Of a DNA stretch of 64,000 nt, positions 41,338 through 56,115 are shown piece after piece (the stretch's first letter is position 1; each line of letters starts with the position of its first letter). The translations under genes and the position numbers were made by a program. Source of the DNA: Balaenoptera acutorostrata (taxonomy: Eukaryota > Chordata > Mammalia > Artiodactyla > Balaenopteridae). The notes beneath the pieces were generated by a model, which was given only the letters and a program-made list of their open reading frames with translations, did no database searches and was not told the DNA's origin. Location: contig NW_026645853.1 in the NCBI RefSeq assembly GCF_949987535.1, positions 186,001 to 250,000 on the forward strand, given 5' to 3'.

Positions 41338-42715
41338 TGCTCTATACAGTTTTTCATGACAATTGTAAATGACCACTTTAATCACTTTGCTTGCTGACAA
41401 TTTTCATCACATTTCTCTATTTTCATTACAATTTCCCATGACCTCTTTCTTCACAATGCTCCATGATGCCTGTCATCACAATGCTCAATGGCTTTTGTTA
41501 TCACAATGCTCCAGGACCAGTTTCATCACAATACTCCATCCCCATTGTCATCACGGTGCACAATGAAACCTCTCATTACAATGCTCCATGACACTTGTCA
41601 TCACAATGCTCCTTGGCCCTTGTCATCACAATGCTCCAGATTGCTTGTCATCACAACGTTCCATGACCGTGTCATCATAATGCACCATGGCCCTTGTCAT
41701 CACAATGCTCCAGAATTCTTGTCATTACAATGTTCCATGACCGTGTCATCACAATGCTCCATGGCCCTTGTTATCACAATGCTCCAGAATTCTTGTCATC
41801 ACAATGATCGATGACCATGTCATCACAATGCTCCATGGCCCTTGTCATCACAATGCTCCAGATTGCTTGTCATCACAAAGTTCCATGACCGTGTCATCAT
41901 AATGCACCATGGCCCTTGTCATCACAATGCTCCAAAATTCTTGTCATCACAATGTTCCATGACCGTGTCATCACAATGCTCCAGATTGCTTTTCATCACA
42001 AAGATCCCTGACCGTGTCATCACAATGCTCCATGACCATGGTCATCACAATGCTCCAGATTGCTGGTCATCACAAAGTTCCATGACCGTGTCATCACAAT
42101 GCACCATGAACCTTTTCATCACAATGCTCCAGAATTCTTGTCATCACAATGTTCCATGACCGTGTCATCACAATGCTCCATGGCCCTTGTCATCACAATG
42201 CTCTAGAATTCTTGTCATCACAATGTTCCATGACTGTGTCATCACAATTCTCCATGGCCCTTGTCATCACAATGCTATAGAATTCTTGTCATCACCATGT
42301 TCCATGACCATGTCATCACAATTCTCCATGGCCCTTGTCATCACAATGCTCCAGAATTCTTGTCATCACAATGTTCCATGACCGTGTCATCACAATGTTC
42401 CATGTCCCTTGTCATCACAATGCTCTAGATTGCTTGTCATCACAAAGTTCCATGACCGTGTCATCACAATGCACCATGGCCTTGTCATCACAATGCTCCA
42501 GAGTTCTTGTCATTACAATGTTCCATGATCGTGTCATCACAATGCTCCATGGCCCTTGTCATCACAATGCTCCATAATTCTTGTCATCACAATGTTCCAT
42601 GACCGTGTCATCACAATGCTCCATAATTCTTGTCATCACAATGTTCCATGACCGTGTCATCACAATGCTACATGAACCTGGTCATCACAGTTCTCCATGT
42701 CCTTTGTCATCACAA
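41338..42715 (+). repeat. Longest HOR unit, 1378 bp, composite trimer run
   Basis: The unit strings together marker monomers that otherwise belong to different unit types: CACAACGTTCC (41657), GATCGATGACC (41807), two CCAGATTGC blocks including AAAGATCCCTGACC (about 42000), GCTATAGAATTC (about 42277), TGCTCTAGATTGC, and GGCCTTGTC with one C missing (42479). A near-identical 1378-bp unit starts at 48936. The combination suggests several insertions of trimer blocks into one unit before the 8360-bp duplication. Confidence 0.85.
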
Positions 42716-43133
42716 TGCTCTATATAGTTTTTCATGACAATTCTAAAGGACCACTTTAATCACTTTGCTTGCTGACCATTTTCATCACATTTCTCTATTG
42801 TCATTACAATTCCCCATGACCCCTTTCTTCACAATGCTCCATGATGCCTGTCATCACAATGCTCAAAATTTTTTTGTTATCACAATGCTCCAGGACCAGT
42901 TTCATCACAATACTCCATCCCCCTTGTCATCACGGTGCACAATGAAAAGTTTCATTACAATGCTCCATGACACATGTCATCACAATGCTACAGAATTCTT
43001 GTCATCACAATTTTCCATGACCATGTCATCACAATTCTCCATGGCCCTTGTCATCACAATGCTCCAGAATTCTTGTCATCACAATGTTCCATGACCGTGT
43101 CATCACAATGCTCCATGGCCATTGTCATCACAA
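42716..43133 (+). repeat. First unit of the A4T7 / AAAGGACC HOR subfamily
   Basis: The head has TTCTAAAGGACC instead of TTCTAAATGACC, and CAAAATTTTTTTG in place of CAATGGCTTTTG in its seventh monomer, making the head one base longer (245 bp). Seven more heads with the same two changes start at 50314, 53020, 55329, 57321, 60027, 62336 and 62902. None occurs left of 42.7 kb; the head at 7183 has a similar loss of ATG but not the A4T7 tract. The subfamily is thus recent and confined to the right third. Confidence 0.9.
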
Positions 43134-46100
43134 TGCTCTATGTAGTTTTTCATGACAATTCTAAATGACCACTTTAATCACTTTGCTTGCTGATCATTTT
43201 CATCACATTTCTCTATTGTCATTACAATTTCCTATGACTCCTTTCTTCACAATGCTCGATGATGCCTGTCAGCACAATGCTCAATGGCTTTTGTTATCAC
43301 AATGCTCCAGGACCACTTTCATCACAATACTCCATCCCCCTTGTCATCACGGTGCACAATGAAACCTCTCATTACAATGTTCCATGACCTTGTCATCACA
43401 ATGCTCCATGGACCTTGTCATCACAATGCTCCAGAATTCTTGTCATCACAATGTTCGATGACCGTGTCATCACAATGCTACATGACCCTGGTCATCACAG
43501 TTCTCCATGACCTTTGTCATCACAATGCTCTATACAGTTTTTCATGACAATTGTAAATGACCACTTTAATCACTTTGCTTGCTGACAATTTTCATCACAT
43601 TTCTCTATTTTCATTACAATTTCCCATGACCTCTTTCTTCACAATGCTCCATGATGCCTGTCATCACAATGCTCAATGGCTTTTGTTATCACAATGCTCC
43701 AGGACCAGTTTCATCACAATACTCCATCCCCCTTGTCATCACGGTGCACAATGAAACCTCTCATTACAATGCTCCATGATTCTTGTCATCACAATGCTCC
43801 ATGGCCCTTGTCATCACAATGCTCCAGAATTCTTCTCATCACAATGTTCCATGACCGTGTCATCACAATGATCCATGGCCCTTGTCATTACAATGCTCCA
43901 GAATTCTTGTCATCACAATGTTCCATGACCGTGTCATCACAATGCTCCATGGCCCTTGTCATCACAATGCGCCAGAATTCTTGTCATCACATTGTTCCAT
44001 GACCGTGTCATCACAATGCTCCATGGCCCTTGTCATCACAGTGTTCCATTATTCTTGTCATCACAATGTTCCATGACCGTTTCATCACCATGCTACATGA
44101 CACTGGTCATCACAGTTCTCCATGACCTTTGCCATCACAATGCTCTATATAGTTTTTAATGACAATTCTAAATGACCACTTTAATCACTTTGCTTGCTGA
44201 CCATTTTCATCACATTTCTCTATTGTCATTACAATTCCCCATGACCCCTTTCTTCACAATGCTCCATGATGCCTGTCATCACAATGCTCAATGGCTTTTG
44301 TTATCACAATGCTCCAGGACCAGTTTCATCACAATACTCCATCCCCCTTGTCATCACGGTGCACAATGAAACCTCTCATTACAATGCTCCATGATTCTTG
44401 TCATCACAATGCTCCATGGCCCTTGTCATCACAATGCTCCAGAATTCTTGTCATTACAATGTTCCATGACCGTGTCATCACAATGCTCCATGGCCCTTGT
44501 CATCACAATGCTCCAGAATTCTTGTCATCACAATGATCGATGACCATGTCATCACAATGCTCCATGGCCCTTGTCATCACAATGCACCAGAATTCTTGTC
44601 ATCACATTGTTCCATGACCGTGTCATCACAATGCTCCATGGCCCTTGTCATCACAATGCTCCATAATTCTTGTCATCACAATGTTCCATGACCGTGTCAT
44701 CACCATGCTACATGACCCTGGTCATCACAGTTCTCCATGACCTTTGCCATTACAATGCTCTATATAGTTTTTAATGACAATTCTAAATGACCACTTTAAT
44801 CACTTTGCTTGCTGACCATTTTCATCACATTTCTCTATTTTCATTACAATTTCCCATGACCTCTTTCTTCACAATGCTCCATGATGCCTGTCATCACAAT
44901 GCTCAATGGCTTTTGTTATCACAATGCTCCAGGACCAGTTTCATCACAATACTCCATCCCCATTGTCATCACGGTGCACAATGAAACCTCTCATTACAAT
45001 GCTCCATGACACTTGTCATCACAATGCTCCATGGCCCTTGTCATCACAATGCTCCAGATTGCTTGTCATCACAAAGTTCCATGACCGTGTCATCACAATG
45101 CTCCATGGCCCTTGTCATCACAATGCTCCAGAATTCTTGTCATCACAATGTTCCATGACCGTGTCATCACAATGCTCCATAATTCTTGTCATCACAATGT
45201 TCCATGACCGTGTCATCACAATGCTACATGACCCTGGTCGTCACAGTTCTCCATGATCTTTGTCATCACAATGCTCTATATAGTTTTTCATGACAATTCT
45301 AAATGACCACTTTAATCACTTTGCTTGCTGACCATTTTCATCACATTTATCTATTGTCATTACAATTCCCCATGACCCCTTTCTTCACAATGCTCCATGA
45401 TGCCTGTCATCACAATGCTCAATGTTTTTTGTTATCACAATGCTCCGGGACCAGTTTCATCACAATACTCCATCACCCTTGTCATCACGGTGCACAATGA
45501 AAAGTTTCATTACAATGCTCCATGACACATGTCATCACAATGCTCCAGAATTCTTGTCATCACAATGTTCCATGACCATGTCATCAGAATTATCCATGGC
45601 CCTTGTCATCACAATGCTCCAGAATTCTTGTCATCACAATGTTCCATGACCGAGTCATCACAATGTTCCATGGCCCTTGTCATCACAATGCTCCAGAATT
45701 CTTGTCATTACAATGTTCCATGACCGTGTCATCACAATGCTCCATGGCCCTTGTCATCACAATGCTCCAGAATTCTTGTCATCACAATGATCGATGACCA
45801 TGTCATCACAATGCTCCATGGCCCTTGTCATCACAATGCGCCAGAATTCTTCTCATCACATTGTTCCATGACCGTGTCATCACAATGCTCCATGGTCCTT
45901 GTCATCACAATGTTCCATGACCGTGTCATCACCATGCTACATGACCCTGGTCATCACAGTTCTCCATGACCTTTGCCATCACAATGCTCTATATAGTTTT
46001 TCATGACAATTCTAAATGACCACTTTAATCACTTTGCTTGCTGACCATTTTCATCACATTTCTCTATTGTCATTACAATTTCCCATGACACCTTTCTTCA

Positions 46101-49100
46101 CAATGCTCCATGATGCCTGTCATCACAATGCTCAATGGCTTTTGTTATCACAATGCTCCAGGACCAGTTTCATCACAATACTCCATCCCCCTTGTCATCA
46201 CGGTGCACAATGAAACCTCTCATTACAATGCTCCATGATTCTTGTCATCACAATGCTCCATGGCCCTTGTCTTCACAATGCTCCAGAATTCTTGTCATCA
46301 CCATGTTCCATGACCATGTCTTCACAATTCTCCATGGCCCTTGTCATCACAATGCTCCAGAATTCTTGTCATCACAATGTTCCATGACCGTGTCATCACA
46401 ATGCTCCATGGCCCTTTTCATCACAATGCTCTAGATTGCTTGTCATCACAAAGTTCCATGACCGTGTCATCACAATGCACCATGGCCCTTGTGCTCACAA
46501 TGCTCCAGAGTTCTTGTCATCACAATGTTCCATGACCGTGTCATCACAATGCTCCATGGCCCTTGTCATCACAATGCTCCAGAATTCTTGTCATCACAAT
46601 GTTCCATGACCGTGTCATCACAATGCTCCATGGCCCTTGTCATCACAATGCTCCAGAATTCTTGTCATTACAATGTTCCATGACCGTGTCATCACAATGC
46701 TCCATGGCCCTTGTCATCACAATGCTCCAGAATTCTTGTCATCACAATGATCGATGACCATGTCATCACAATGCTCCATGGCCCTTGTCATCACAATGCG
46801 CCAGAATTCTTGTCATCACATTGTTCCATGACCGTGTCATCACAATGCTCCATGGCCCTTGTCATCACAATGCTCCATAATTTTTGTCATCACAATGTTC
46901 CATGACCGTGTCATCACCATGCTACATGACCCTGGTCATCACAGTTCTCCATGACCTTTGCCATCACAATGCTCTATATAGTTTTTAATGACAATTCTAA
47001 ATGACCACTTTAATCACTTTGCTTGCTGACCATTTTCATCACATTACTCTATTGTCATTACAATTCCCCATGACCCCTTTCTTCACCATGCTCCATGATG
47101 CCTGTCATCACAATGCTCAATGGCTTTTGTTATCACAATGCTCCAGGACCAGTTTCATCACAATACTCCATCCCACTTGTCATCACGGTGCACAATGAAA
47201 CCTCTCATTACAATGCTCCATGACTCTTGTCATCACAATGCTCCATGGCCCTTGTCTTCACAATGCTCCAGAATTCTTGTCATCACCATGTTCCATGACC
47301 ATGTCATCACAATTCTCCATGGCCCTTGTCATCACAATGCTCCAGATTGCTTTTCATCACAAAGATCCCTGACCGTGTCATCACAATGCTCCATGACCAT
47401 GGTCATCACAATGCTCCAGATTGCTGGTCATCACAAAGTTCCATGACCGTGTCATCACAATGCACCATGACCCTTGTCATCACAATGCTCCAGAATTCTT
47501 GTCATCACAATGTTCCATGACCGTGTCATCACAATGCTCCATGGCCCTTGTCATCACAATGCTCTAGAATTCTTGTCATCACAATGTTCCATGACCGTGT
47601 CATCACAAGGCTCCATGGCACTTGTCATTACAATGCTCCAGAATTCTGGTCATCACAATGTCCCATGACCGTGTCATCACAATGCTCCATGGCCCTTGTC
47701 ATCACAATTCTCCAGAATTCTTGTCATCACGATGTTCCATGACCGTGTCATCACAATGCTCCATAATTCTTGTCATCACAATGTTCCATGACCGTGTCAT
47801 CACAATGCTACATGACCCTGGTCATCACAGTTTTCCATGACCTTTGTCATCACAATGCTCTATATAGTTTTTCATGACAATTCTAAATGACCCCTTTAAT
47901 CACTTTGCTTGCTGACCATTTTCATCAAATTTCTCTATTGTCATTACAATTCCCCATGACCCCTTTCTTCACAATGCTCCATGATGCCTGTCATCACAAT
48001 GCTCAATGGCTTTTGTTATCACAATGCTCCAGGACCAGTTTCATCACAATACTCCATCCCCCTTGTCATCACGGTGCACAATGAAAAGTTACATTACAAT
48101 GCTCCATGACACATGTCATCACAATGCTATAGAATTCTTGTCATCACCATGTTCCATGACCATGTCATCACAATTCTCCATGGCCCTTGTCATCACAATG
48201 CTCCAGAATTCTTGTCATCACAATGTTCCATGACCGTGTCATCACAATGTTCCATGGCCCTTGTCATCACAATGCTCTAGATTGCTTGTCATCACAAAGT
48301 TCCATGACCGTGTCATCACAATGCACCATGGCCCTTGTCATCACAATGCTCCAGAGTTCTTGTCATTACAATGTTCCATGATCGTGTCATCACAATGCTC
48401 CATGGCCCTTGTCATCACAATGTTCCATGACCGTGTCATCACAATGCTCCATAATTCTTGTCATCACAATGTTCCATGACCGTGTCATCACAATGCTACA
48501 TGACCCTGGTCATCACAGTTCTCCATGACCTTTGTCATCACAATGCTCTATATAGTTTTTCATGACAATTCTAAATGACCCCTTTAATCACTTTGCTTGC
48601 TGACCATTTTCATCACATTTCTCTATTGTCATTACAATTCCCCATGACCCCTTTCTTCAAAATGCTCCATGATGCCTGTCAGCACAATGCTCAATGGCTT
48701 TTGTTATCACAATGCTCCAGGACCACTTTCATCACAATACTCCATCGCCCTTGTCATCACGGTGCACAATGAAACCTCTCATTACAATGTTCCATGACCT
48801 TGTCATCACAATGCTCCATGGACCTTGTCATCACAATGCTCCAGAATTCTTGTCATCACAATGTTCGATGACCGTGTCATCACAATGCTACATGACCCTG
48901 GTCATCACAGTTCTCCATGACCTTTGTCATCACAATGCTCTATACAGTTTTTCATGACAATTGTAAATGACCACTTTAATCACTTTGCTTGCTGACAATT
49001 TTCATCACATTTCTCTATTTTCATTACAATTTCCCATGACCTCTTTCTTCACAATGCTCCATGATGCCTGTCATCACAATGCTCAATGGCTTTTGTTATC

Positions 49101-50560
49101 ACAATGCTCCAGGACCAGTTTCATCACAATACTCCATCCCCATTGTCATCACGGTGCACAATGAAACCTCTCATTACAATGCTCCATGACACTTGTCATC
49201 ACAATGCTCCTTGGCCCTTGTCATCACAATGCTCCAGATTGCTTGTCATCACAACGTTCCATGACCGTGTCATCATAATGCACCATGGCCCTTGTCATCA
49301 CAATGCTCCAGAATTCTTGTCATTACAATGTTCCATGACCGTGTCATCACAATGCTCCATGGCCCTTGTTATCACAATGCTCCAGAATTCTTGTCATCAC
49401 AATGATCGATGACCATGTCATCACAATGCTCCATGGCCCTTGTCATCACAATGCTCCAGATTGCTTGTCATCACAAAGTTCCATGACCGTGTCATCATAA
49501 TGCACCATGGCCCTTGTCATCACAATGCTCCAAAATTCTTGTCATCACAATGTTCCATGACCGTGTCATCACAATGCTCCAGATTGCTTTTCATCACAAA
49601 GATCCCTGACCGTGTCATCACAATGCTCCATGACCATGGTCATCACAATGCTCCAGATTGCTGGTCATCACAAAGTTCCATGACCGTGTCATCACAATGC
49701 ACCATGAACCTTTTCATCACAATGCTCCAGAATTCTTGTCATCACAATGTTCCATGACCGTGTCATCACAATGCTCCATGGCCCTTGTCATCACAATGCT
49801 CTAGAATTCTTGTCATCACAATGTTCCATGACTGTGTCATCACAATTCTCCATGGCCCTTGTCATCACAATGCTATAGAATTCTTGTCATCACCATGTTC
49901 CATGACCATGTCATCACAATTCTCCATGGCCCTTGTCATCACAATGCTCCAGAATTCTTGTCATCACAATGTTCCATGACCGTGTCATCACAATGTTCCA
50001 TGTCCCTTGTCATCACAATGCTCTAGATTGCTTGTCATCACAAAGTTCCATGACCGTGTCATCACAATGCACCATGGCCTTGTCATCACAATGCTCCAGA
50101 GTTCTTGTCATTACAATGTTCCATGATCGTGTCATCACAATGCTCCATGGCCCTTGTCATCACAATGCTCCATAATTCTTGTCATCACAATGTTCCATGA
50201 CCGTGTCATCACAATGCTCCATAATTCTTGTCATCACAATGTTCCATGACCGTGTCATCACAATGCTACATGACCCTGGTCATCACAGTTCTCCATGTCC
50301 TTTGTCATCACAATGCTCTATATAGTTTTTCATGACAATTCTAAAGGACCACTTTAATCACTTTGCTTGCTGACCATTTTCATCACATTTCTCTATTGTC
50401 ATTACAATTCCCCATGACCCCTTTCTTCACAATGCTCCATGATGCCTGTCATCACAATGCTCAAAATTTTTTTGTTATCACAATGCTCCAGGACCAGTTT
50501 CATCACAATACTCCATCCCCCTTGTCATCACGGTGCACAATGAAAAGTTTCATTACAATG
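43134..50560 (+). repeat. 8360-bp tandem duplication, copy 2, with an 811-bp loss
   Basis: Heads at 43134, 43526, 44141, 44756, 45272, 45985, 46970, 47856, 48544, 48936 and 50314 follow copy 1 at shift 8360, then 8409 after the unit at 44756, which is 516 bp against 467 and so gained two monomers. After 48.66 kb the shift becomes 7598, because one 811-bp unit length is missing. Shared rare variants include CACATTACTCTATTG with TTCACCATGCTCC (38561 and 46970 units), TCATCAAATTTC (39447 and 47856) and GACCGAGTCATC (37240 and 45653). The end of the match is placed near 50.56 kb by eye. Confidence 0.88.
48544..48935 (+). repeat. Chimeric 392-bp HOR unit from an unequal crossover
   Basis: The left part of the head (CTCTATATAG, AAATGACCCCTTT, TTCTTCAAAATGC up to about 48665) has the private variants of the unit at 40135. 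The right part (GATGCCTGTCAGCAC, CCAGGACCACTTTC, CTCCATCGCCC) has those of the next unit at 40946. The changeover lies within about 48660-48672. This is the product expected when two neighbouring heads pair out of register and lose the 811 bp between them, in agreement with the shift changing from 8409 to 7598 here. Confidence 0.92.
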
Positions 50561-53500
50561 CTCCATGACACATGTCATCACAATGCTCCAGAATTCTTGT
50601 CATCACAATGTTCCATGACCATGTCATCACAATTCTCCATGGGCCTTGTCATCACAATGCTCCAGAATTCTTGTCATCACAATGATCCATGACCGTGTCA
50701 TCACAATGCTCCATGGCCCTTGTCATCACAATGCTCCAGAATTCTTGTCATCACAATGTTCCATGACCGTGTTATCACAATGCTCCATAATTCTTGTCAT
50801 CACAATGTTCCATGACCCTGTCATCACAATGCTACATGACCCTGGTCATCACAGTTTTCCATGACCTTTGTCATCACAATGCTCTATATAGTTTTTCATG
50901 ACAATTCTAAATGACCACTTTAATCACTTTGCTTGCTGACCATTTTCATCACATTTCTCTATTTTCATTACAATTTCCCATGACCTCTTTCTTCACAATG
51001 CTCCATGATGCCTGTCATCACAATGCTCAATGGCTTTTGTTATCACAATGCTCCGGGACCAGTTTCATCACAATACTCCATCCCCCTTGTCATCACGGTG
51101 CACAATGAAAAGTTTCATTACAATGCTCCATGACACATGTCATCACAATGCTCCAGAATTCTTGTCATCACAATGTTCCATGACCATGTCATCAGAATTT
51201 TCCATGGCCCTTGTCATCACAATGCTCCAGAATTCTTGTCATCACAATGTTCCATGACCGTGTCATCACAATGCTCCATGGCACTTGTCATCACAATGCT
51301 CCAGAATTCTTGTCATTACAATGTTCCATGACCGTGTCATCACAATGCTCCATGGCCCTTGTCATCACAATGCTCCAGAATTCTTGTCATCACAATGATC
51401 GATGACCATGTCATCACAATGCTCCATGGCCCTTGTCATCACAATGCGCCAGAATTCTTCTCATCACATTGTTCCATGACCGTGTCATCACAATGCTCCA
51501 TGGTCCTTGTCATCACAATGTTCCATGACCGTGTCATCACCATGCTACATGACACTGGTCATCACAGTTCTCCATGACCTTTGCCATCACAATGCTCTAT
51601 ATAGTTTTTCATGACAATTCTAAATGACCACTTTAATCACTTTGCTTGCTGACCATTTTCATCACATTTGTCTATTGTCATTACAATTTCCCATGACACC
51701 TTTCTTCACAATGCTCCATGATGCCTGTCATCACAATGCTCAATGGCTTTTGTTATCACAATGCTCCAGGACCAGTTTCATCACAATACTCCATCCCCCT
51801 TGTCATCACGGTGCACAATGAAACCTCTCATTACAATGCTCCATGATTCTTGTCATCACAATGCTCCATGGCCCTTGTCTTCACAATGCTCCAGAATTCT
51901 TGTCATCACCATGTTCCATGACCATGTCTTCACAATTCTCCATGGCCCTTGTCATCACAATGCTCCAGAATTCTTGTCATCACAATGTTCCATGACCGTG
52001 TCATCACAATGCTCCATGGCCCTTTTCATCACAATGCTCTAGATTGCTTGTCATCACAAAGTTCCATGACCGTGTCATCACAATGCACCATGGCCCTTGT
52101 GCTCACAATGCTCCAGAGTTCTTGTCATCACAATGTTCCATGACCGTGTCATCACAATGCTCCATGGCCCTTGTCATCACAATGCTCCAGAATTCTTGTC
52201 ATCACAATGTTCCATGACCGTGTCATCACAATGCTCCATGGCCCTTGTCATCACAATGCTCCAGAATTCTTGTCATTACAATGTTCCATGACCGTGGCAT
52301 CACAATGCTCCATGGCCCTTGTCATCACAATGCTCCAGAATTCTTGTCATCACAATGATCGATGACCATGTCATCACAATGCTCCATGGCCCTTGTCATC
52401 ACAATGCGCCAGAATTCTTGTCATCACATTGTTCCATGACCGTGTCATCACAATGCTCCATGGCCCTTGTCATCACAATGCTCCATAATTCTTGTCATCA
52501 CAATGTCCCATGACCGTGTCATCACCATGCTACATGACCCTGGTCATCACAGTTCTCCATGACCTTTGCCATCACAATGCTCTATATAGTTTTTAATGAC
52601 AATTGTAAATGACCACTTTAATCACTTTGCTTGCTGACAATTTTCATCTCATTTCTCTATTTTCATTACAATTTCCCATGACCTCTTTCTTCACAATGCT
52701 CCATGATGCCTGTCATCACAATGCTCAATGGCTTTTGTTATCACAATGCTCCAGGACCAGTTTCATCACAATACTCCATCCCCATTGTCATCACAGTGCA
52801 CAATGAAACCTCTCATTACAATGCTCCATGACACTTGTCATCACAATGCTCCTTGGCCCTTGTCATCACAATGCTCCAGATTGCTTGTCATCACAAAGTT
52901 CCATGACCGTGTCATCATAATGCACCATAATTCTTGTCATCACAATGTTCCATGACCGTGTCATCACAATGCTACATGACCCTGGTCATCACAGTTCTCC
53001 ATGTCCTTTGTCATCACAATGCTCTATATAGTTTTTCATGACAATTCTAAAGGACCACTTTAATCACTTTGCTTGCTGACCATTTTCATCACATTTCTCT
53101 ATTGTCATTACAATTCCCCATGACCCCTTTCTTCACAATGCTCCATGATGCCTGTCTTCACAATGCTCAAAATTTTTTTGTTATCACAATGCTCCAGGAC
53201 CAGTTTCATCACAATACTCCATCCCCCTTGTCATCACGGTGCACAATGAAAAGTTTCATTACAATGCTCCATGACACATGTCATCACAATGCTCCAGAAT
53301 TCTTGTCATCACAATGTTCGATGACCATGTCATCACAATTCTCCATGGTCCTTGTCATCACAATGCTCCAGAATTCTTGTCATCACAATGTTCCATGACC
53401 ATGTCATCACAATTCTCCATGGCCCTTGTCATCACAATGCTCCAGAATTCTTGTCATCACCATGTTCCATGACCGTGTCATCACAATGCTCCATGGCCCT

Positions 53501-53620
53501 TGTCATCACAATGCTCCAGAATTCTTTTCATCACGATGTTCCATGACCGTGTCATCACAATGCTCCATGGCCCTTGTCATCATAATGCTCCAGAATTCTT
53601 GTCATCACAATGTTCCATGA

Positions 53621-53632
53621 CCGTTCATCACA
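53621..53632 (+). repeat. One-base-short B monomer shared by both 7007-bp copies
   Basis: GACCGTTCATC replaces GACCGTGTCATC here and at 60628. It is a deletion of one base that predates the 7007-bp duplication and serves as a shared marker. Confidence 0.82.
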
Positions 53633-56115
53633 ATGCTCCATAATTCTTGTCATCACAATGTTCCATGAGCGTGTCATCACAATGCTCCAGAATTCTTTTC
53701 ATCACAATGTTCCATGACCGTGTCATCACAATGCTCCATGGCCCTTGTCAACATAATGCTCCAGAATTCTTGTCATCACAATGTTCTATGACCGTGTCAT
53801 CACAATGCTCCATAATTCTTGTCATCACAATGTTCCATGACCGTGTCATCACAATGCTACATGACCCTGGCCATCACAGTTCTCCATGACCTTTGTCATC
53901 CCAATGCTCTAAGTAGTATTTCATGACAATTCTAAATGACCACTTTAATCACTTTGCTTGCTGACCATTTTCATCACATTTCTCTATTGTCATTACAATT
54001 TCCCATGACCCCTTTCTTCACAATGCTCCATGATGCCTGTCAGCACAATGCTCAATGGCTTTTGTTATCACAATGCTCCAGGACCACTTTCATCACAATA
54101 CTCCATCCCCCTTGTCATCACGGTGCACAATGAAACCTCTCATTAAAATGCTCCATGACACTTGTCATCACAATGCTCCATGGCCCTTGTCATCACAACG
54201 CTCCAGATTGCTTTTCATCACAAAGATCCCTGACCGTGTCATCACAATGCTCCATGACCATGGTCATCACAATGCTCCAGATTGCTGGTCATCACAAAGT
54301 TCCATGACCGTGTCATCACAAAGCACCATGACCCTTGTCATCACAATGCTCCATAATTATTGTCATCACAATGTTCCATGACCGTGTCATCACAATGCTC
54401 CATAATTATTGTCATCACAATGTTCTATGACTGTGTCATCACAATGCTACATGACCCTGGCCATCACAGTTCTCCATGACCTTTGTCATCACAATGCTCT
54501 ATGTAGTTTTTCATGACAATTCTAAATGACCACTTTAATCACTTTGCTTGCTGACCATTTTCATCACATTTCTCTATTGTCATTACAATTTCCCATGACC
54601 CCTTTCTTCACAATGCTCCATGATGCCTGTCAGCACAATGCTCAATGGCTTTTGTTATCACAATGCTCCAGGACCACTTTCATCACAATACTCCATCCCC
54701 CTTGTCATCACGGTGCACAATGAAACCTCTCATTACAATGTTCCATGACCTTGTCATCACAATGCTCCATGGACCTTGTCATCACAATGCTCCAGAATTC
54801 TTGTCATCACAATGTTCGATGACCGTGTCATCACAATGCTACATGACCCTGGTCATCACAGTTCTCCATGACCTTTGTCATCACAATGCTCTATATAGTT
54901 TTTCATGACAATTGTAAATGACCACTTTAATCACTTTGCTTGCTGACCATTTTCATCACATTTCTCTATTTTCATTACAATTTCCCATGACCTCTTTCTT
55001 CACAATGCTCCATGATGCCTGTCATCACAATGCTCAATGGCTTTTGTTATCACAATGCTCCAGGACCAGTTTCATCACAATACTCCATCCCCATTGTCAT
55101 CACGGTGCACAATGAAACATCTCATTACAATGCTCCATGACACTTGTCATCACAATGCTTCTTGGCCCTTGTCATCACAATGCTCCAGATTGCTTGTCAT
55201 CACAAAGTTCCATGACCGTGTCATCATAATGCACCATAATTCTTGTCATCAAAATGTTCCATGACCGTGTCATCACAATGCTACATGACCCTGGTCATCA
55301 CAGTTCTCCATGTCCTTTGTCATCACAATGCTCTATATAGTTTTTCATGACAATTCTAAAGGACCACTTTAATCACTTTGCTTGCTGACCATTTTCATCA
55401 CATTTCTCTATTGTCATTACAATTCCCCATGACCCCTTTCTTCACAATGCTCCATGATGCCTGTCATCACAATGCTCAAAATTTTTTTGTTATCACAATG
55501 CTCCAGGACCAGTTTCATCACAACACTCCATCCCCCTTGTCATCACGGTGCACAATGAAAAGTTTCATTACAATGCTCCATGACACATGTCATCACAATG
55601 CTCCAGAATTCTTGTCATCACAATGTTCGATGACCATGTCATCACAATTCTCCATGGGCCTTGTCATCACAATGCTCCAGAATTCTTGTCATCACAATGA
55701 TCCATGACCGTGTCATCACAATGCTCCATGGCCCTTGTCATCACAATGCTCCAGAATTCTTGTCATCACAATGTTCCATGACCGTGTCATCACAATGTTC
55801 CATGTCCCTTGTCATCACAATGCTCTAGATTGCTTGTCATCACAAAATTCCATGACCGTGTCATCACAATGCACCATGGCCTTGTCATCACAATGCTCCA
55901 GAGTTCTTGTCATTACAATGTTCCATGATCGTGTCATCACAATGCTCCATGGCCCTTGTCATCACAATGCTCCATAATTCTTGTCATCACAATGTTCCAT
56001 GACCGTGTCATCACAATGCTCCATAATTCTTGTCATCACAATGTTCCATGACCGTGTCATCACAATGCTACATGACCCTGGTCATCACAGTTCTCCATGA
56101 CCTTTGTCATCACAA

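Larger units (their letters stand above)
34774..43133 (+). repeat. 8360-bp tandem duplication, copy 1
   Basis: Heads at 34774, 35166, 35781, 36396, 36863, 37576, 38561, 39447, 40135, 40946, 41338 and 42716 give lengths 392, 615, 615, 467, 713, 985, 886, 688, 811, 392, 1378 and 418. The same order restarts at 43134. The starting head has two rare changes, GCTGATCATTTTC and TTTCCTATGACTCC, found again only in the head at 43134. The final unit (42716-43133) lacks the usual two-monomer tail and runs from CATGGCCATTG straight into TGCTCTATGTAG, which marks the duplication join near 43.12 kb. Confidence 0.9.
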
